From Anthopleura xanthogrammica (taxonomy: Eukaryota; Cnidaria; Anthozoa; Actiniaria; Actiniidae), in NCBI GenBank assembly GCA_964019055.1, contig OZ025207.1, positions 17,077,357 to 17,141,356 of the forward strand: a DNA stretch of 64,000 nt, given 5' to 3'. Of this stretch, positions 1 through 10,962 are shown piece by piece (positions within the stretch are counted from its first letter, which is position 1; each line of letters begins with the position of its first letter). Under the pieces are notes generated by a model, which was given only the letters and a program-made list of their open reading frames with translations, did not search any database and was not told the DNA's origin. The position numbers and the translations under genes are program-made.

Positions 1-240
1 AGTTCCTGAACCTATCAGTATTGGCCGGGGATATAATAGCCGTACTATCACCTGACCCTAGATTGTAGCCATGCCTATTAGCAGCTGGTTCTATTATCAG
101 TGAAAGCAATGGCTCTGTGCCAGATTTCTTAACATTCCTAATAAATGCTTCGCGAATACCAACCCGCCGCGTTTCTAGGGTTTTAAGGCCTGATAACTCC
201 AGAGCATAACTAAAGCTGGTGTTAATGAAAATAATGCGCA
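1..240 (-). mobile_element. LINE 3' coding remnant (reverse transcriptase C-terminus)
   Basis: Translated on the minus strand this stretch gives a C-terminal reverse-transcriptase tail with the motif ALELSGLKTLETRR followed by a Leu-rich end. This tail is typical of non-LTR retrotransposon polymerases. It has no catalytic domain and is cut by the window edge. Near-identical copies lie at 6739-6960 and 43400-43690, each followed by the same SRCR leader sequence, so the fragment was duplicated together with the SRCR units rather than inserted three times. Confidence 0.6.
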
Positions 241-971
241 GCACCTTACGCTGAATGATGAATGAATGATTTTAATAATGAATATGATCATATGAATGAT
301 GCAAAGGTCACATGTCGCCAAAAAGGTCTTTCCAAAACTTGCTTGAGAATCATCGTTTTTCCTTTTTCTTTTTTCGCCAAGCAGAGGTCGACAGAAATAG
401 AATCAGCTAAGTTTAAAATACTGTAAATTTGCTACTCTTAAGGGAAGCACACGTCTGAGTTACAATTATTGCGGTCAATTTGCTGGAACCTTTTTTTCTA
501 TTTTAAGGGTAAACGCTTAACAAAATGAACGAACATAAAGAGCACAATATTACAAAGTAATAATGATAAAGACATTACCATATTGAAAAATTATTGGATG
601 AGGCTGAGCATGATATTCATCATAAACACTATTCATAAGTAAAGAAATGTGATAGAATAGTTTAACATTTAGCAATATCTGAAGCAATGGCGTTTTATCT
701 TAAAAAATCGTCAAACAGTTATTCTTAGATATGCTTTCAGTCTTAAAGAGATTTGAATGTTTCAAAGAAGAGAAATATCAAATTAAAGCTAGTTTAGCTA
801 ACATTAGCTTGCGCGTGTGGTCTATCCCATCCATTCTCCAAGGCTGCCAACTAACCAAAGACTTCTTATCATTTCCTCAGAAAGAATATTTTACTGCTAA
901 AAATACTTTTAATGCATATATTCAAAGTTCAGAGATTAATGTGTCAGCGGCATTATACAAATATTCCATAG
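241..971 (+). other. SRCR intronic/leader sequence with a degenerate SRCR relic
   Basis: No intact gene. Around 295-345 a short relic reads MNDAKVTCRQKGLSKTC, a decayed copy of the SRCR core. The end of the stretch (about 935-971) is the leader found before most cassettes: GATTAATGTGTC, a GGCGGCATTATACAA-like block and an AG acceptor. The whole stretch is repeated at 6960-7638 and 43690-44390. Confidence 0.6.
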
Positions 972-1313
972 TGGTCAATGCGGAACAATATGTGCTATCT
1001 ATAATTATGGTTACTACTGGGATATGAATGATGCCAAGGTTGCTTGTCGTCAACTTGGTTTTACCAAAACTGTTGGATATTGGTACTTTGGACGAGGAAC
1101 GGGTAAAGTATGGCTGCAGAACATGCAGTGTACAGGCTCAGAGTCCTCACCCGGGATGTCAACGAAGAAGTCAAGGTTCCTTATCGTCCGATTGGGTTTA
1201 CCAGAGCTATAAGATTTTGTGCAGGCTCAGAAGCCTCTCTTGGGAGCTGTTCTCATCGTGGATGGGGAAACGTTCATCCTAACTGCAACGGTCACACATA
1301 TGATGTTGGCGTC
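972..1313 (+). pseudogene. SRCR unit 1, mosaic of two cassette types
   Basis: The first half encodes a type A SRCR (TIC, then NDAKVACRQLGFTKTVGYW, then GRGTGKVWL and MQCTGSESS). At about 1150 it jumps out of register into a type B segment (DVNEEVKV, then GSEASLGSC) and finishes with GWGNV and CNGHTYDVG. The type B tract of about 100 bp matches unit 2 (1638-1741). The flanks match unit 30 (44391-44645), which lacks the insert. The frame breaks at the junction, so the unit cannot encode one SRCR domain. Confidence 0.8.
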
Positions 1314-1614
1314 CACATGTTTCATAGAATCTACCACTAATATATGATTGTACTCTAGTCAGACTCCTTTTTCCTTTGTAAGATAGCACGTCTCTTGATC
1401 TTAGTGGATAAGTATATCAGGGGGAAACAAAATAAAATCTATAATTTTATTTAGCGTTTCAAGCGATTATTTCGTTTCGTTTCCCTTACTTTTTGTTTTC
1501 GCATAAAGTTCGATTCAAGCAAATGAAACAATTACAAACAACGATTTCTGCGGAAATTGGCCTATTAGCTTCTCTTTCTAACTACCACAAGTTTTCTCTA
1601 ATGCAAAAGGCAGT

Positions 1615-1803
1615 AGGCCAGTGTTATTATAGTTCTTCCCGGGATGTCAACGAAGAAGTCAAGGTTCCTTATCGTCCGATTGGGTTTACCAGAGCTATAA
1701 GATTTTGTGCAGGCTCAGAAGCCTCTCTTGGGAGCTGTTCTCGCCATGGATGGAGAAACGTTGACTCTTATTACTGCAACGGTCACACATATGATGTTGC
1801 AGT
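1615..1803 (+). pseudogene. SRCR unit 2, type B, internally deleted
   Basis: A short type B cassette: after DVNEEVKV the conserved ACRQLG is changed to PYRPIG, and the GQGTGKIWLNGMQC block is missing, so GFTRAIRF runs directly into CAGSEASLGSC. At least two of the conserved cysteines are lost. The stretch stays open for about 60 residues but cannot fold as a normal SRCR. The same defective tract is found inside unit 1. Confidence 0.75.
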
Positions 1804-2039
1804 AATGTCTCCATAACATCTACCTCTAATACATGATTATGCTGTAGTCACTTTTCTTATCTACGATAGCTCTTCTTTTATCGAAGAATGAGGAGGAATT
1901 AAATTTTTCAAATGTATTTAACTGTTTTAACATTCATTTCCCGAACCGTTTGTTTTTATGAAATAAATTTATTTAAATGGCGCGAAATACAAGCAATGAT
2001 TTTTATTTAAATCGAATTTTACTTTCTACGAAATGCCAG

Positions 2040-2283
2040 GGAACAATGTGTCATTATGGTTATACCTGGGATATCAACAAAGAAGTCAAGGTAACTTGTT
2101 GTCAGCTTGGGTTTACCAAAGCTATAGGATTTCTGTATCGTGGACAAGTGACAGGGATAATATGGCTAAACGGTATGTATTGTACAGGCTCAGAGTCCTC
2201 ACTGGGAAGCTGTTCTCACTGTGGATTGGAAAACGTTGACTCCAGCTGCAACGGACACACTTATGATGTTGGTATTGTGGTAT
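2040..2283 (+). CDS. SRCR domain exon, unit 3 (type B)
   Basis: This is an open cassette covering an almost complete SRCR domain, an extracellular disulfide-bonded fold used in ligand binding by scavenger receptors. It reads GTMCHYGYTWDIN, then a cysteine core with VTCCQLGFTKAIG, IIWLNGMYC, GSCSH and SSCNGHTYDVG. It carries the type B signature (HYGY loop, WDINxEVKV, LNGM). The likely acceptor is the CAG ending at 2039. A GTATGT at 2280 is the best donor candidate. The GRGTGK motif is altered to GQVTGI, suggesting relaxed constraint. No signal peptide or membrane segment is present, so this is one exon of a larger gene or a stranded duplicate. Confidence 0.7.
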
Positions 2284-2327
2284 GTGCACTCATTAAAACT
2301 TTAATCAATATAATATTTGTTTTTCAA

Positions 2328-2440
2328 AATGGTCATTTGGGAAAAGGTTGTGATTATGACAATTCCTTATGGAGTACACGGAATGCGGTCGACTTGGTTT
2401 CGATAAACAACTATTGTATATTCGTACCTCGGACATGCGA
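2328..2440 (+). pseudogene. Fossil type C half-SRCR before unit 4
   Basis: The stretch reads NGHLGKGCDYDNS followed by a decayed RNAVDLVS core. It corresponds to the first half of an SRCR domain of a third, older type. Homologous relics sit before units 7, 11, 25 and 29. None is open through the full domain. Confidence 0.6.
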
Positions 2441-2452
2441 TGGGCTTACCAG

Positions 2453-2715
2453 ATGATGGGCAATGGGGAACAGTGTGTGATGGACATGGTGCTTGGTACT
2501 GGGATATGTCTGATGCCAAGGTCGCATGTCGACAACTAGGCTTTACCAAAACTGTAGGATACTGGATCTATGGACGAGGGACGGGCAAAGTATGGCTGTA
2601 CAGCATGGAGTGCACAGGTTCAGAGGCTACACTTGGAAACTGTTCTAGCAATGGATTGGGAAATGTTCACTCTGGTTGCAACGGTCACACATGGGATGTT
2701 GGTGTCGTTTGCGAT
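2453..2715 (+). CDS. SRCR domain exon, unit 4 (type A)
   Basis: A complete type A SRCR domain: GQWGTVCD, the variable loop GHGAWY, WDMSDAKVACRQLGFTKTVG, YWIYGRGTGKVWL, MECTGSEATLGNC, GNVHSGCNGHTWDVGVVC. All six cysteines of a six-cysteine (group A-like) SRCR are present, including the last one, which many neighbours lack. The reading frame continues about 20 codons past the domain to a stop. Either the unit ends in an internal exon whose donor I could not fix, or it is a terminal exon. It is preceded by a fossil half domain. The 3' flank is repeated next to unit 20 (20281-20460). Confidence 0.75.
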
Positions 2716-3100
2716 ATTAACGGGAGTGAAAAGCTTGTGCTTGTGCGAGGAAAAAGTATTATTTTTCTTATGACATATAAATAAAGTGTGGCGAAAAAGG
2801 AGCCATTTTTATCTTAGGCAGTGCAACTTATTTACGGCGAATCTGGTGAAATAACGCTTTCCACTCTGCAGGGAAGAATAAGCACAATCGACTTAGAATT
2901 CAGGGACTATTATTTATGAATTTCCAGAATTTTTTACAGAATTCATAATTATATTTTTTCTGGTACATGCATCTTCAGAACGTTGAGCATTATGGTCAAT
3001 CGAATGACATTCGTGAATACACTCTATAACTGTTCCACGTAAGCTATTTGTGTTAGGAACTATATAAATATCAGTATTATCATGCAGCAAAAATCTTAGT

Positions 3101-3350
3101 AGGTCAATGGGGAACTGTGTGTGACGTGTATGGTCACTGGGATATGAATGATGCAAAGGTCGCTTGTCGACAACTAGGTTTTACCAAAACTGTAGGATAT
3201 TGGTACTATGGACAAGGGACGGGTAAAGTATGGCTGTACTACATGCGGTGTACAGGCTCAGAAGCCTCACTTGGAAGCTGTACTCACAACGGATGGGGAA
3301 ACGTTTGGTTTGACTGCAACGGTCACACATATGATGTTGGCATCGTGTTT
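3101..3350 (+). CDS. SRCR domain exon, unit 5 (type A)
   Basis: Open type A SRCR cassette: GQWGTVCD, a very short variable loop (VYGH), WDMNDAKVACRQLGFTKTVG, YWYYGQGTGKVWL, MRCTGSEASLGSC, GNVWFDCNGHTYDVG. Five cysteines are in place. The sixth position reads IVF rather than VVC, so the final disulfide is missing unless the next exon supplies it. The acceptor is probably the TAG at 3100-3102. The upstream flank (ATGCAGCxxAAATCTTAGTAG) is shared with unit 21. Confidence 0.72.
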
Positions 3351-3600
3351 CCATCATTTCTACCTCTTTTATGTGATAACACTCTAGTGAGACGTTTCCA
3401 TTGTACGATAGCACGTCTCGTAGCGGAGAAGTCAATGAGGAGGGAAAAAGTTTTGAAACATTGAGTAAGTGTTATACCTCATTATTTCCATTCCCTCCGA
3501 AGCTCGATTTATTCAATTGAAGCAAAATAGAAATAAGGATTTTCACTAAAATTGGCCTATTAGCTCCTCTTACTACCTAATACAGGTTTTCTCCAAACAG

Positions 3601-3832
3601 TGTGTCATTATGGTTACAGATGGGATATCAACGAAGAAGTCAAGGTAGCTTGTCGTCAGCTTGGATTTACCAGAGCCATAGGATCATGGTACAGGGGACA
3701 AGGGACAGGTAAAATATGGTTGAACGGTATGCAGTGTACAGGCTCAGAGGCCTCACTTGGAAGCTGTTCTCACCTTGGATGGGGAAACGTTATATCTGCT
3801 TGCAACGGTCACACATGGGATGTTGGTATTAA
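3601..3832 (+). CDS. SRCR domain exon, unit 6 (type B)
   Basis: Open type B SRCR cassette beginning directly after an AG at 3599-3600: a cysteine then HYGYRWDINEEVKVACRQLG, GFTRAIGSWYRGQGTGK, IWLNGMQC, GSCSHLGWGNV, SACNGHTWDVG. The usual GGAACAG start is missing, so the exon is a few residues shorter at the 5' end than unit 10. Type B units alternate with type A units in this part of the array. Confidence 0.7.
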
Positions 3833-3887
3833 CCAATATAACATAATAGTTACAGAAGAGGATCGATGTTGATATTAACTCTTTTCC

Positions 3888-4036
3888 TTTTCAAAATGGT
3901 CATTTGGGAACAGTTTATGATTATAACAATTGTTAATTGAGTGCGAGAAATCATAACGTAAGATGTGATCAACTTGGTTTTCCTAAATCTATTCGGGACC
4001 TAGCATAAGATGGGCATAGCACAGGTTAAAAAAATA
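3888..4036 (+). pseudogene. Fossil type C half-SRCR before unit 7
   Basis: Starts with an NGHLGTV-like segment followed by a decayed CDQLGF core with in-frame stops. It aligns with 42291-42430 in the duplicate block. It is a broken first half of an SRCR domain. Confidence 0.6.
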
Positions 4037-4040
4037 TGAT

Positions 4041-4297
4041 AGGCAATGGGGAACAGTCTGTGATGGACCTAGTGGTTGGTACTGGAATATGCCTGATGCC
4101 AAGGTGGCATGTCGACAACTTGGCTTTACCAAAAGAGTAGGATATTGGGTCTATGGACGGGGGACGGGTAAAGTATGGCTGCAGAGCATGCAGTGTACAG
4201 GCTCAGAGTCCTCACTTGGAAGTTGTACTCACAGTGCATGGGGAAACGTTAACTCTGCTTCCAACGGTCACACATTGGATATTGGTGTCATCTGTAA
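4041..4297 (+). CDS. SRCR domain exon, unit 7 (type A)
   Basis: Open type A cassette: QWGTVCD, loop GPSGWY, WNMPDAKVACRQLGFTKRVG, YWVYGRGTGKVWL, MQCTGSESSLGSC, GNVNSA, GHTLDIGVIC. The fifth cysteine is changed to serine (NSASNG), whereas its close duplicate, unit 29 at 42441, keeps it, so one disulfide is lost. The frame runs to a stop at about 4340. The flanks up to about 5130 are duplicated at 42720-43380. Confidence 0.68.
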
Positions 4298-4299
4298 TC

Positions 4300-4735
4300 T
4301 AACTGGGACAAAGAGCATCTGCATCATGATTCAAGTGTGATTGAATTGTGAGCGGGTGCACTTAGTTGCAGCACATCTGTTGAAGTAGTGTTTGGTACAG
4401 AAAAAAATAAATCACAGTGAACATGAAAAACATGCGAGGTACAGGCTCAAGTTGAGCAAGGTTTTTTAATCTATTAAGTTTCATTTGATTAATAAACTTT
4501 TAATTAAAAGAAGCCTAATTATTAAAGTTCTTTATGGTACATCTACAGGTTATAATGAAGGTCACTTAGACTCGAATGAATGTTTCTTCATAGCTTTTAG
4601 TATTTCGTTAGGATTAAACGGCTTATAAATGTTCCACGCACGATATTCTTGTTAGGAAGTGATATATTAATGTCGGTATTACATGCAGCTTAAAAAAAAG
4701 AAGATTAATGGGTAATAATTAAATCACTGGGATAT
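4300..4735. other. Intergenic/intronic SRCR spacer
   Basis: No reading frame of note. Contains ACATGCGAGGT and GTTAGGAA blocks that recur after units 16 and 29 (17700-18080 and 42780-43200), so it is ordinary spacer duplicated along with the cassettes. Confidence 0.5.
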
Positions 4736-4736
4736 A

Positions 4737-4769
<33 letters not shown>

Positions 4770-4770
4770 T
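4736..4770. repeat. (AAT)n microsatellite
   Basis: Simple run of AAT/TAA units next to a CACTGGGATAT relic. The same position in the duplicate block (43205-43256) also carries an imperfect AAT/TTA repeat. Confidence 0.9.
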
Positions 4771-4897
4771 TTATAAGTAGCGATTTTGAACAACATAAAG
4801 TTATAAATGAAAAAGAGTATAACGCGACGTTTCGGTGCTCAGCCTGCAACATTCTCAAGCAATAAAGTGAAAAATTATAAAGTCAATGTCTATATAC

Positions 4898-5008
4898 AAA
4901 AATATTAGTACACAAATTTGCAATTAAACAAAGAGTTTAGCCCGAGGGAGTCGGACTCCCTCAGGGCTAAACTCTTTGTTTAATTGCAAATTTGTGTACT
5001 AATATTTT
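4898..5008. repeat. 111-bp near-perfect palindrome
   Basis: Two arms of about 54 bp meet around a single base at 4953 (GAGGGAGTC-G-GACTCCCTC). The only visible difference between the arms is a 1-bp indel near the centre. The duplicate block at 43260-43280 does not contain it. Confidence 0.9.
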
Positions 5009-5132
5009 ATTATAATATTCTATAACCTGTATTACAGTGGGTGGTCAGGAGGAATAAACTGACTCAGCGCAACGAATATGAACATAAATTATGAACATAG
5101 GCATACATAATAGTAATATATAATATAGATTT

Positions 5133-6690
5133 AGGCACTGCCTAAAAGCGGAGCTCCCATAAATAGTATATATAGTGCTAAAAACTTGACAATTGTGTGA
5201 CGCGTCATAACGCTGGTTACAGCGTTACCACTTCTTTTGATTTTACCAGAACCCAGAAGGAAAAACTAAAAGAAAAACCAATATTTTAAGCCTTCAAAAG
5301 CATTAGAAAACTTTTTGATTCGAAGAAAAATAATTATAGGTTGTAGAACATATGAATACATGTATAGAACAAAGGATTTTATTCAGCAAATCTTAAGTTA
5401 GAAGTATTTTAGGTGGAAAGTGAACTACACTGAAAATTGTCGAAAAATATTATAAACTTAAGCTTACATTCAGTTGAACTTCACATGTAACAAGAGACAT
5501 ATTTATTAATACAAGATAATAATTTTCTTTGTTAGTAAGTTGGTCTTTGAAACGTTTTTTCATATTTATTCTTAACTCTATTTTCGAGCAAAATATCTTA
5601 CAAAAACATAAGCTTATCCATAAAAAAAACCAAGCTCATCATTTTTGCGATGCTGTCATAATAATAGCTTGAAAAGCCCGAAAAATAGCAATATTTGGTG
5701 TGATATGTATTCCTTTCCCATATTTCACTCAATATTGAAATAAATTATCTATAAAAAATGTCAAAATATTCATATGATTATGAGATATGGAATCTTGTTT
5801 TGAAATCAGAATTCCTCGCGTGAGGCTCGCTGGCCGTCAAATATATTTTTTCAAAGAACTACGTCTTGTCTTAGCCTTTTTTCTTGAAATGGGATCAAAA
5901 ACAAAAATTCAAAGCTTCAAATATCGCTCTTTTGGTTCACAAGTATTGAAGAAAAAGATGATAAAAATCTAAGATGCAGTAAAAACGACAAACTATCCAA
6001 GTTGTTCTGACAATGTTTCCCGAATCAACGTCCTTGGCTTGTCTGAGAGTTTTTTCCAGCTAGTTTACACATTTTTTGTCGATTTTTTTACGAAATATTA
6101 GTTAACATTAATGAATGTATCTTCTATGAAGTGCTTTCTACGGAACTGAAATATTATTCTTGCAGTATAATCAGGTTTTTCTGGTCTACAGGCCACTTTT
6201 TCTCTCACTGAAGTTTCAGTCACGAAACTTCATCATAATATTAAGAATCTTCCCTCGCTAAATCTTCTTTAGCAAGTCGCTAAAGTCGAAAAATTGTTTT
6301 TGTTCACTTTAAGACAAACATGACTTCGATTAAAGGTATTGTATTTTTCGTGTTGCAAAAATAAGAAATATACTTCTTGATCCATCTTTGACTACATTAT
6401 TGCGATTTTTCTGTGCATACGGACGGACGGACGGAAGTACGTATGTATGTATGCATGCATGTATGTATGTATGTATGTATGTATGTATGTATGTATGTAT
6501 GTATGTAGGTATGTAGGTATGCATGCATGCATGCATGTATGCATGTATGTATGTATGTATGTATGTATGTATGTATGTATGTATTTATGGACAATAGAAT
6601 GACGTAATCAAGCCATGAAAAATCAACTCGATGGATTACCATTTTTTCTTAAGTATGGTGCTCCGCTCGCGCGGGAGCTCCGCTATTAAC
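5133..6690. mobile_element. Unclassified repeat element, copy 1 (with internal microsatellite)
   Basis: Starts at a small palindrome TTAGGCACTGCCTAA followed by GCGGAGCTCCC and ends with GGGAGCTCCGCT, giving short inverted ends. A second copy lies at 26790-28005. The duplicated flank at 43340-43395 runs across the site without the element, which supports insertion. It has no credible coding region and is probably non-autonomous. A long ATGT repeat lies about 100 bp before the right end. Confidence 0.75.
6421..6584. repeat. (GGAC)n/(ATGT)n microsatellite
   Basis: A few GGAC units followed by a long ATGT/GTAT array with GCATGC interruptions, inside the element above. In copy 2 the same place holds a pure GT repeat. 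Confidence 0.95.
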
Positions 6691-6738
6691 ATATATGAAT
6701 TCGAGCAGTTCATGATAGCCTGTATCTAATTGTTACAA

Positions 6739-6960
6739 AGTTCCTGAACCTATCAGTATTGGCCGGCGATATAATAGCCGTACTATCACCTGTCTTTCGA
6801 TTGTAGCCATGCCTATTAGCACCTGGTTCTCTTATCAGTGAAAGGAATGGCTCAGTGCCAGATTTTTTAACATTCCTAATAAGTGCTTCGCGAATATCAA
6901 CTCGCCGCGTTTCTAGGGGTTTAAGGCCTGATAACTCCAGAAAATAATGCGCAGCACCTC
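6739..6960 (-). mobile_element. LINE 3' coding remnant, second copy
   Basis: Same reverse-transcriptase C-terminal fragment as at 1-240, with small indels. It is part of the duplicated block that leads into SRCR unit 8. Confidence 0.55.
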
Positions 6961-7638
6961 ATGCTTAATAATGAATGAATAATTTAAATGATGAATATGA
7001 TCATATGATCATATGAATGATGCCAAGGTCACATGTCGCAAAAAAGGTTTTTCCAAAAATTGCTTGAGAATCATCGTTTTTCACTTTTCTTTTTTCGCCA
7101 AGCAGAGGTTGACAGAAATAGAATCAGCTAAGTATAAAATACTGTAACTTCGCTATTCCTAAGGCAAGCACATGTCCGAGTTGCAATTATTGCTATCAAT
7201 TCGCTGGAACTTTTTTTGCGAAGTAATTATGATCAAGAAATTACGATATTGAACAATTAGTGGATGAGGTTGAGCATGATATTCATCGTAAAAACTATTC
7301 ATAAGTAAAGAAATGTGAAAGAATGGTTTAACACTGAGCAATATCTGAAGCAATTGCGTTAATATATTATCTTGATAAATCGTCAAACAGTTATTTTTAG
7401 ATATGGTTTCAGTCTGAAAGAGATTTGAATGTTTCAAAGAAGAATATCGAATCTAGTTGAAATGTTTTTAACGTCAGCTTACACGTGCAGTCTATCCCAT
7501 CCATTCTCAAACGCTGCCAACTAACCAAAGGCTTCTAATCATTTCCTCAGAAAGAATATTTTACCGCTAAAAATGATTTCAATGCATGGATTAAATATTC
7601 AGGGATTAATGTGTCAGCAACATTATACAAATCCACAG

Positions 7639-7798
7639 TGGTCAATGGGGAACAATATGTGATGACTATAATTATGGTTACTACTGGGATATGAATGATG
7701 GCAAGGTTGCTTGTCTCAACTTGGTTTTACCAAAACTGTGGGATATTGGGTCTATGGACGAGGGACGGGTAAAGTATGGCTGCAGAACATGCAGTGTA
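7639..7798 (+). pseudogene. SRCR unit 8, 5' half (type A)
   Basis: Begins after CACAG with GGTCAATGGGGAACA and runs to GCAGTGTA, where the homology to unit 30 stops abruptly. A one-base deletion in the ACRQLG codons breaks the frame. The 3' half of the same cassette is found at 10963, more than 3 kb further on, beyond two transposable elements. Confidence 0.8.
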
Positions 7799-7892
7799 AT
7801 GTAACTTTTTTGAAGATAAAATAAAGAGTGTCCAAGCAGGTTTTGATTCATCTGTTAATCACGATGTTTTACTTAAACCTATTGCATTAAAT

Positions 7893-9388
7893 AGCTATCT
7901 TTAATTTCATCCTCCAAGGAAGTCTCTTTTGAAGATCCTGTCTCTAAACATATTCTGTCTTTAGCCTCTAAGTCTTGTGAGCTTGATCCTGTGCCTGGCA
8001 GTATCTTGAAAGACTGCTCTGATAAGCTTCTTCCAGTGATCCTTAAGATTGTCAACCTTTTTTTATCTACTGCTTCTATGCCAACGTCTTTGAAGGAAGC
8101 TATAATCAAACCTATTCTTAAGAAACAGAGTTTGCCACCAGAAGAACTTTCCAGTTTCAGGCCTATTTCAAATTTGAAATTTATTTCTAAAGCAATTGAA
8201 AAGGCTGTGGCTGCTCAGCTTATAGAGCACCTTGAAAATAATAACTTGCATGAGACTTTTCAATCTGCTTGATGCAAAAGGCATCACAGCTGTGAGACTG
8301 CTCTGCTCAGAGTGCAAAATGATATATTACAAGCAATTGACAACCAACGCTCTGTTATTCTTGTATTGTTAGACCTTTCTGCGGCATTTGATACCGTAAA
8401 TCACAAACTGCTACTTCATAGATTACGTTCAAGGTTTGGAGTGTGTGAATCTGCTCTTGAGTGGTTTAAATCATATTTAAGTGACAGACGGTTTCGTGTT
8501 CATGTCCAGGATGGCAGTTCAACAACTCGATTCTTTAATTGTGGAGTGCCTCAAGGTTCTATACTGGGGCCAATATTGTTTCTTATTTACACTTCCCCTG
8601 TTGGAGATATCTTGCGTAAACATGCGTTGAAGTTTCATCTATATGCTGATGATACACAGCTGTACATTACATTTGAATCATCCTCGTTAACGCCGCTTGA
8701 AGACGCCAAATGTAAAATTGAGGCTTGTGTTGGTGACATTGATAAATGGATGACCAGAAACAAATTGAAATTAAATACTGACAAAACTGAGGTCCTTGTT
8801 TTGTCTGCTGCACATCAACCAATGCCATCAGTTGGTTCTCTAAATTTTTCAAACTTTGAAATCTTCCCTTCTTCTTGTGTCCGTGACTTAGGAGTTATTT
8901 TTGATGGAAATTTATCTCTCGAAAAGCAGATCACTTCCGTCTGCAAAACATCATTTTTCTACATTAAAAACATATGGAGTATTCGTAGATATATTTCTCT
9001 TGAAGCCTGTGAGACTCTTGTCCATGCTTTAATTTCTTCTAAGCTTGATAGCTGTAATTCCTTGTATTTTGGTCTACCTAATTATCTATTACAAAAACTC
9101 CAGCATGTTCAAAACGCAGCGGCACGGGTAGTGTCTTGTTGCCATAAAAATGATCACATTACTCCTGTTCTACATCGCCTACACTGGTTGCCTGTAGAGC
9201 AGCGTATTAATTTTAAGATTCTCTTGTTAACTTTCAAAGCATTGACTAATGCAGCTCCCCTTTACATTCGTGAACTTATTAATCTTTATGTACCCTCTCG
9301 GTCTCTCAGATCTTCATCTGGGAGGTTTCTGACGAAAGGCTCTTTCAGACTTAAAAAATATGGAAGAAGAGCCAGTTGCTGCCCCTGA
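7893..9388 (+). pseudogene. LINE reverse transcriptase (L2/CR1-like), broken
   Basis: Encodes an RNA-dependent DNA polymerase. Visible motifs in order: FRPISNLKFISK, LDLSAAFDTVNH (first catalytic Asp), GVPQGSILGP, and HLYADDTQLY with the catalytic YADD at about 8640. These are followed by KLNTDKTEVL and a thumb/C-terminal region with HRLHWLPVEQRI. The frame is open over about 500 codons except for one TGA at 8270-8272. Near 9370 a one-base shift moves the last PELWNRLPQSL motif into another frame. These breaks make the copy inactive. Confidence 0.85.
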
Positions 9389-9769
9389 GCTATGGAATCG
9401 TCTCCCTCAATCACTTCGCTCTTGTGATGATTTTTCCCATTTCAAAAGAGGTCTTAAAACATTCTTATTCACTTGTGCTTTTGATTAGTCTTATCATTTT
9501 AACACACCTTAAAATGTTTTCTTATTTGGATTTTATAAATAATATAAAAAATATAAAATTATAAAAAATATATAATTTGTTTGCATTATTTGATATTGTC
9601 TATATTTATTGAAATTGAAATTATAATGTATAGTGTATTATTTTTAAATATTATAAATATTATTTCTGTACTTTTAATCCAATTTTTATATACCAGCAAC
9701 AAACTTTCTTTTTATACAACTTTTAAAGCGTCTTTGAACTAAAGGATATTGGCGCTATATAAACTATCC

Positions 9770-9772
<3 letters not shown>

Positions 9773-9827
<55 letters not shown>

Positions 9828-9846
9828 TTATTTTTATTATTAGTAT
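9773..9846. repeat. (TTA)n tail of the LINE
   Basis: Simple TTA/ATT repeat directly following the GGCGCTATATAAA end of the LINE. It is the terminal microsatellite characteristic of L2-type elements. Confidence 0.9.
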
Positions 9847-10962
9847 AGGAAATCGCACGACCTCGAGTACAATTTGGAAATTAATAGGTACGAGTAATGT
9901 TTTGAAAGTTCTTGTAAATAATTTTACATCTCAAGTAAAAAGCCATTTTAATGCATGTTTACAACTATTGAATGACAGTACTGACAGCTAAACAGCGAAT
10001 CAAGAAGCGACTTTTCTTTGAAAACGTACTGTGTGAAAACTAAGCGAAAGTTGAGAGTTTACAGTTCGCTAATATAAGTTTTTTCCTCTTATCATTTGCT
10101 AATAACTGCAAAAACACAATTTCAAAATACTTTCTTTGAAAACAAGTTAGCTGGACAACATCAAAAGGGATAAAAGCGACAAATATATCGTTCAAGTTAA
10201 AAGTTTTGAAGTACAGCTTGCCGTGAACGAGTCGCCAGTGATCAGACCATGTGCTTTGGATATTATTCCCTCCTGTAGCTTGAAGAATTTCGCTGCTATT
10301 TTCTTTGAATGGTGAATTATCTGAAGATTTTATTATTTCAAGACTGGATTGATAACTTAGGATCAATTAACCTGTGATAAATAGCTGAATTCGTCTCTCT
10401 ACAACTACTCGACAGTTTGCCGGTAAGATTTGATCTTAACTATTTTCAAAACAAAAAACGAGCCTTTACTCGCTGTGTTTTTTCGCTAAACGGAAAGAAA
10501 CTTGCTTTAAAACTATTGTTAGCTGTTTTCTACATATAGTACAATTATTGTAGTTGTGGTGTTGAATTTATTTTTCGAGAAAACCACAGAAGACAACAGG
10601 TAGTAAAACTAAAACATTCAAAACTCCAACTCACATTGTTTGGCGAAAACTAGAAAGAAAAAACGACTTTCTACTACAAAACATGATTTATTAGGTCTTG
10701 AATTTGTCGAGTTATCATAATTTGAGGCCTTCCTATGTGTGTATTGAACATTTTTCTGAATTTTTTCCATTTTAATCTATAAAACACGGATTTTTTTGGG
10801 AATTTCACTCATTTCACTGGGGAAATTTGCCGCTTTTGGCCGTGTTTCCATAGCGACCTAATTGGTACTCCCGCGGAGTACCAATTAACGCTCTAATTGT
10901 ACTCCTCTAGACCAATCAGAATCGAGTAATTTTGTCGAGTGTACTATAATTATAATAATAAT
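9847..10962. mobile_element. Inverted-repeat DNA element, non-autonomous
   Basis: The left edge (about 9855-9895) reads CGAGTACAATT...TTAAT.GGTAC. The right edge (about 10863-10930) contains the reverse complement of this pattern, including a small palindrome TTGGTACTCC-CGC-GGAGTACCAA. The interior has one 108-codon minus-strand frame (10040-10366) that I do not recognise. It is probably a MITE-like element next to, or split by, the LINE. Confidence 0.5.

Larger units (their letters stand above)
7799..9846 (+). mobile_element. L2/CR1-like LINE, 5'-truncated
   Basis: A non-LTR retrotransposon: reverse transcriptase followed by a 3' end with GGCGCTATATAAA and a TTA-repeat tail, as in L2-type elements. 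It has no endonuclease or ORF1, so it is truncated at the 5' end. It lies exactly in the break of SRCR unit 8. Confidence 0.82.

Noticed and set aside
4736..5008. Possible CRISPR or attachment site because of repeat plus palindrome
   Set aside because: There is no array of spaced repeats and the context is eukaryotic. It is a microsatellite next to one palindrome.
6330..6642. Minus-strand frames rich in Thr-Tyr-Ile-His repeats
   Set aside because: They are translations of the ATGT microsatellite, not proteins.
9749..9991. Ile-rich frame after the LINE
   Set aside because: Translation of the TTA repeat tail.
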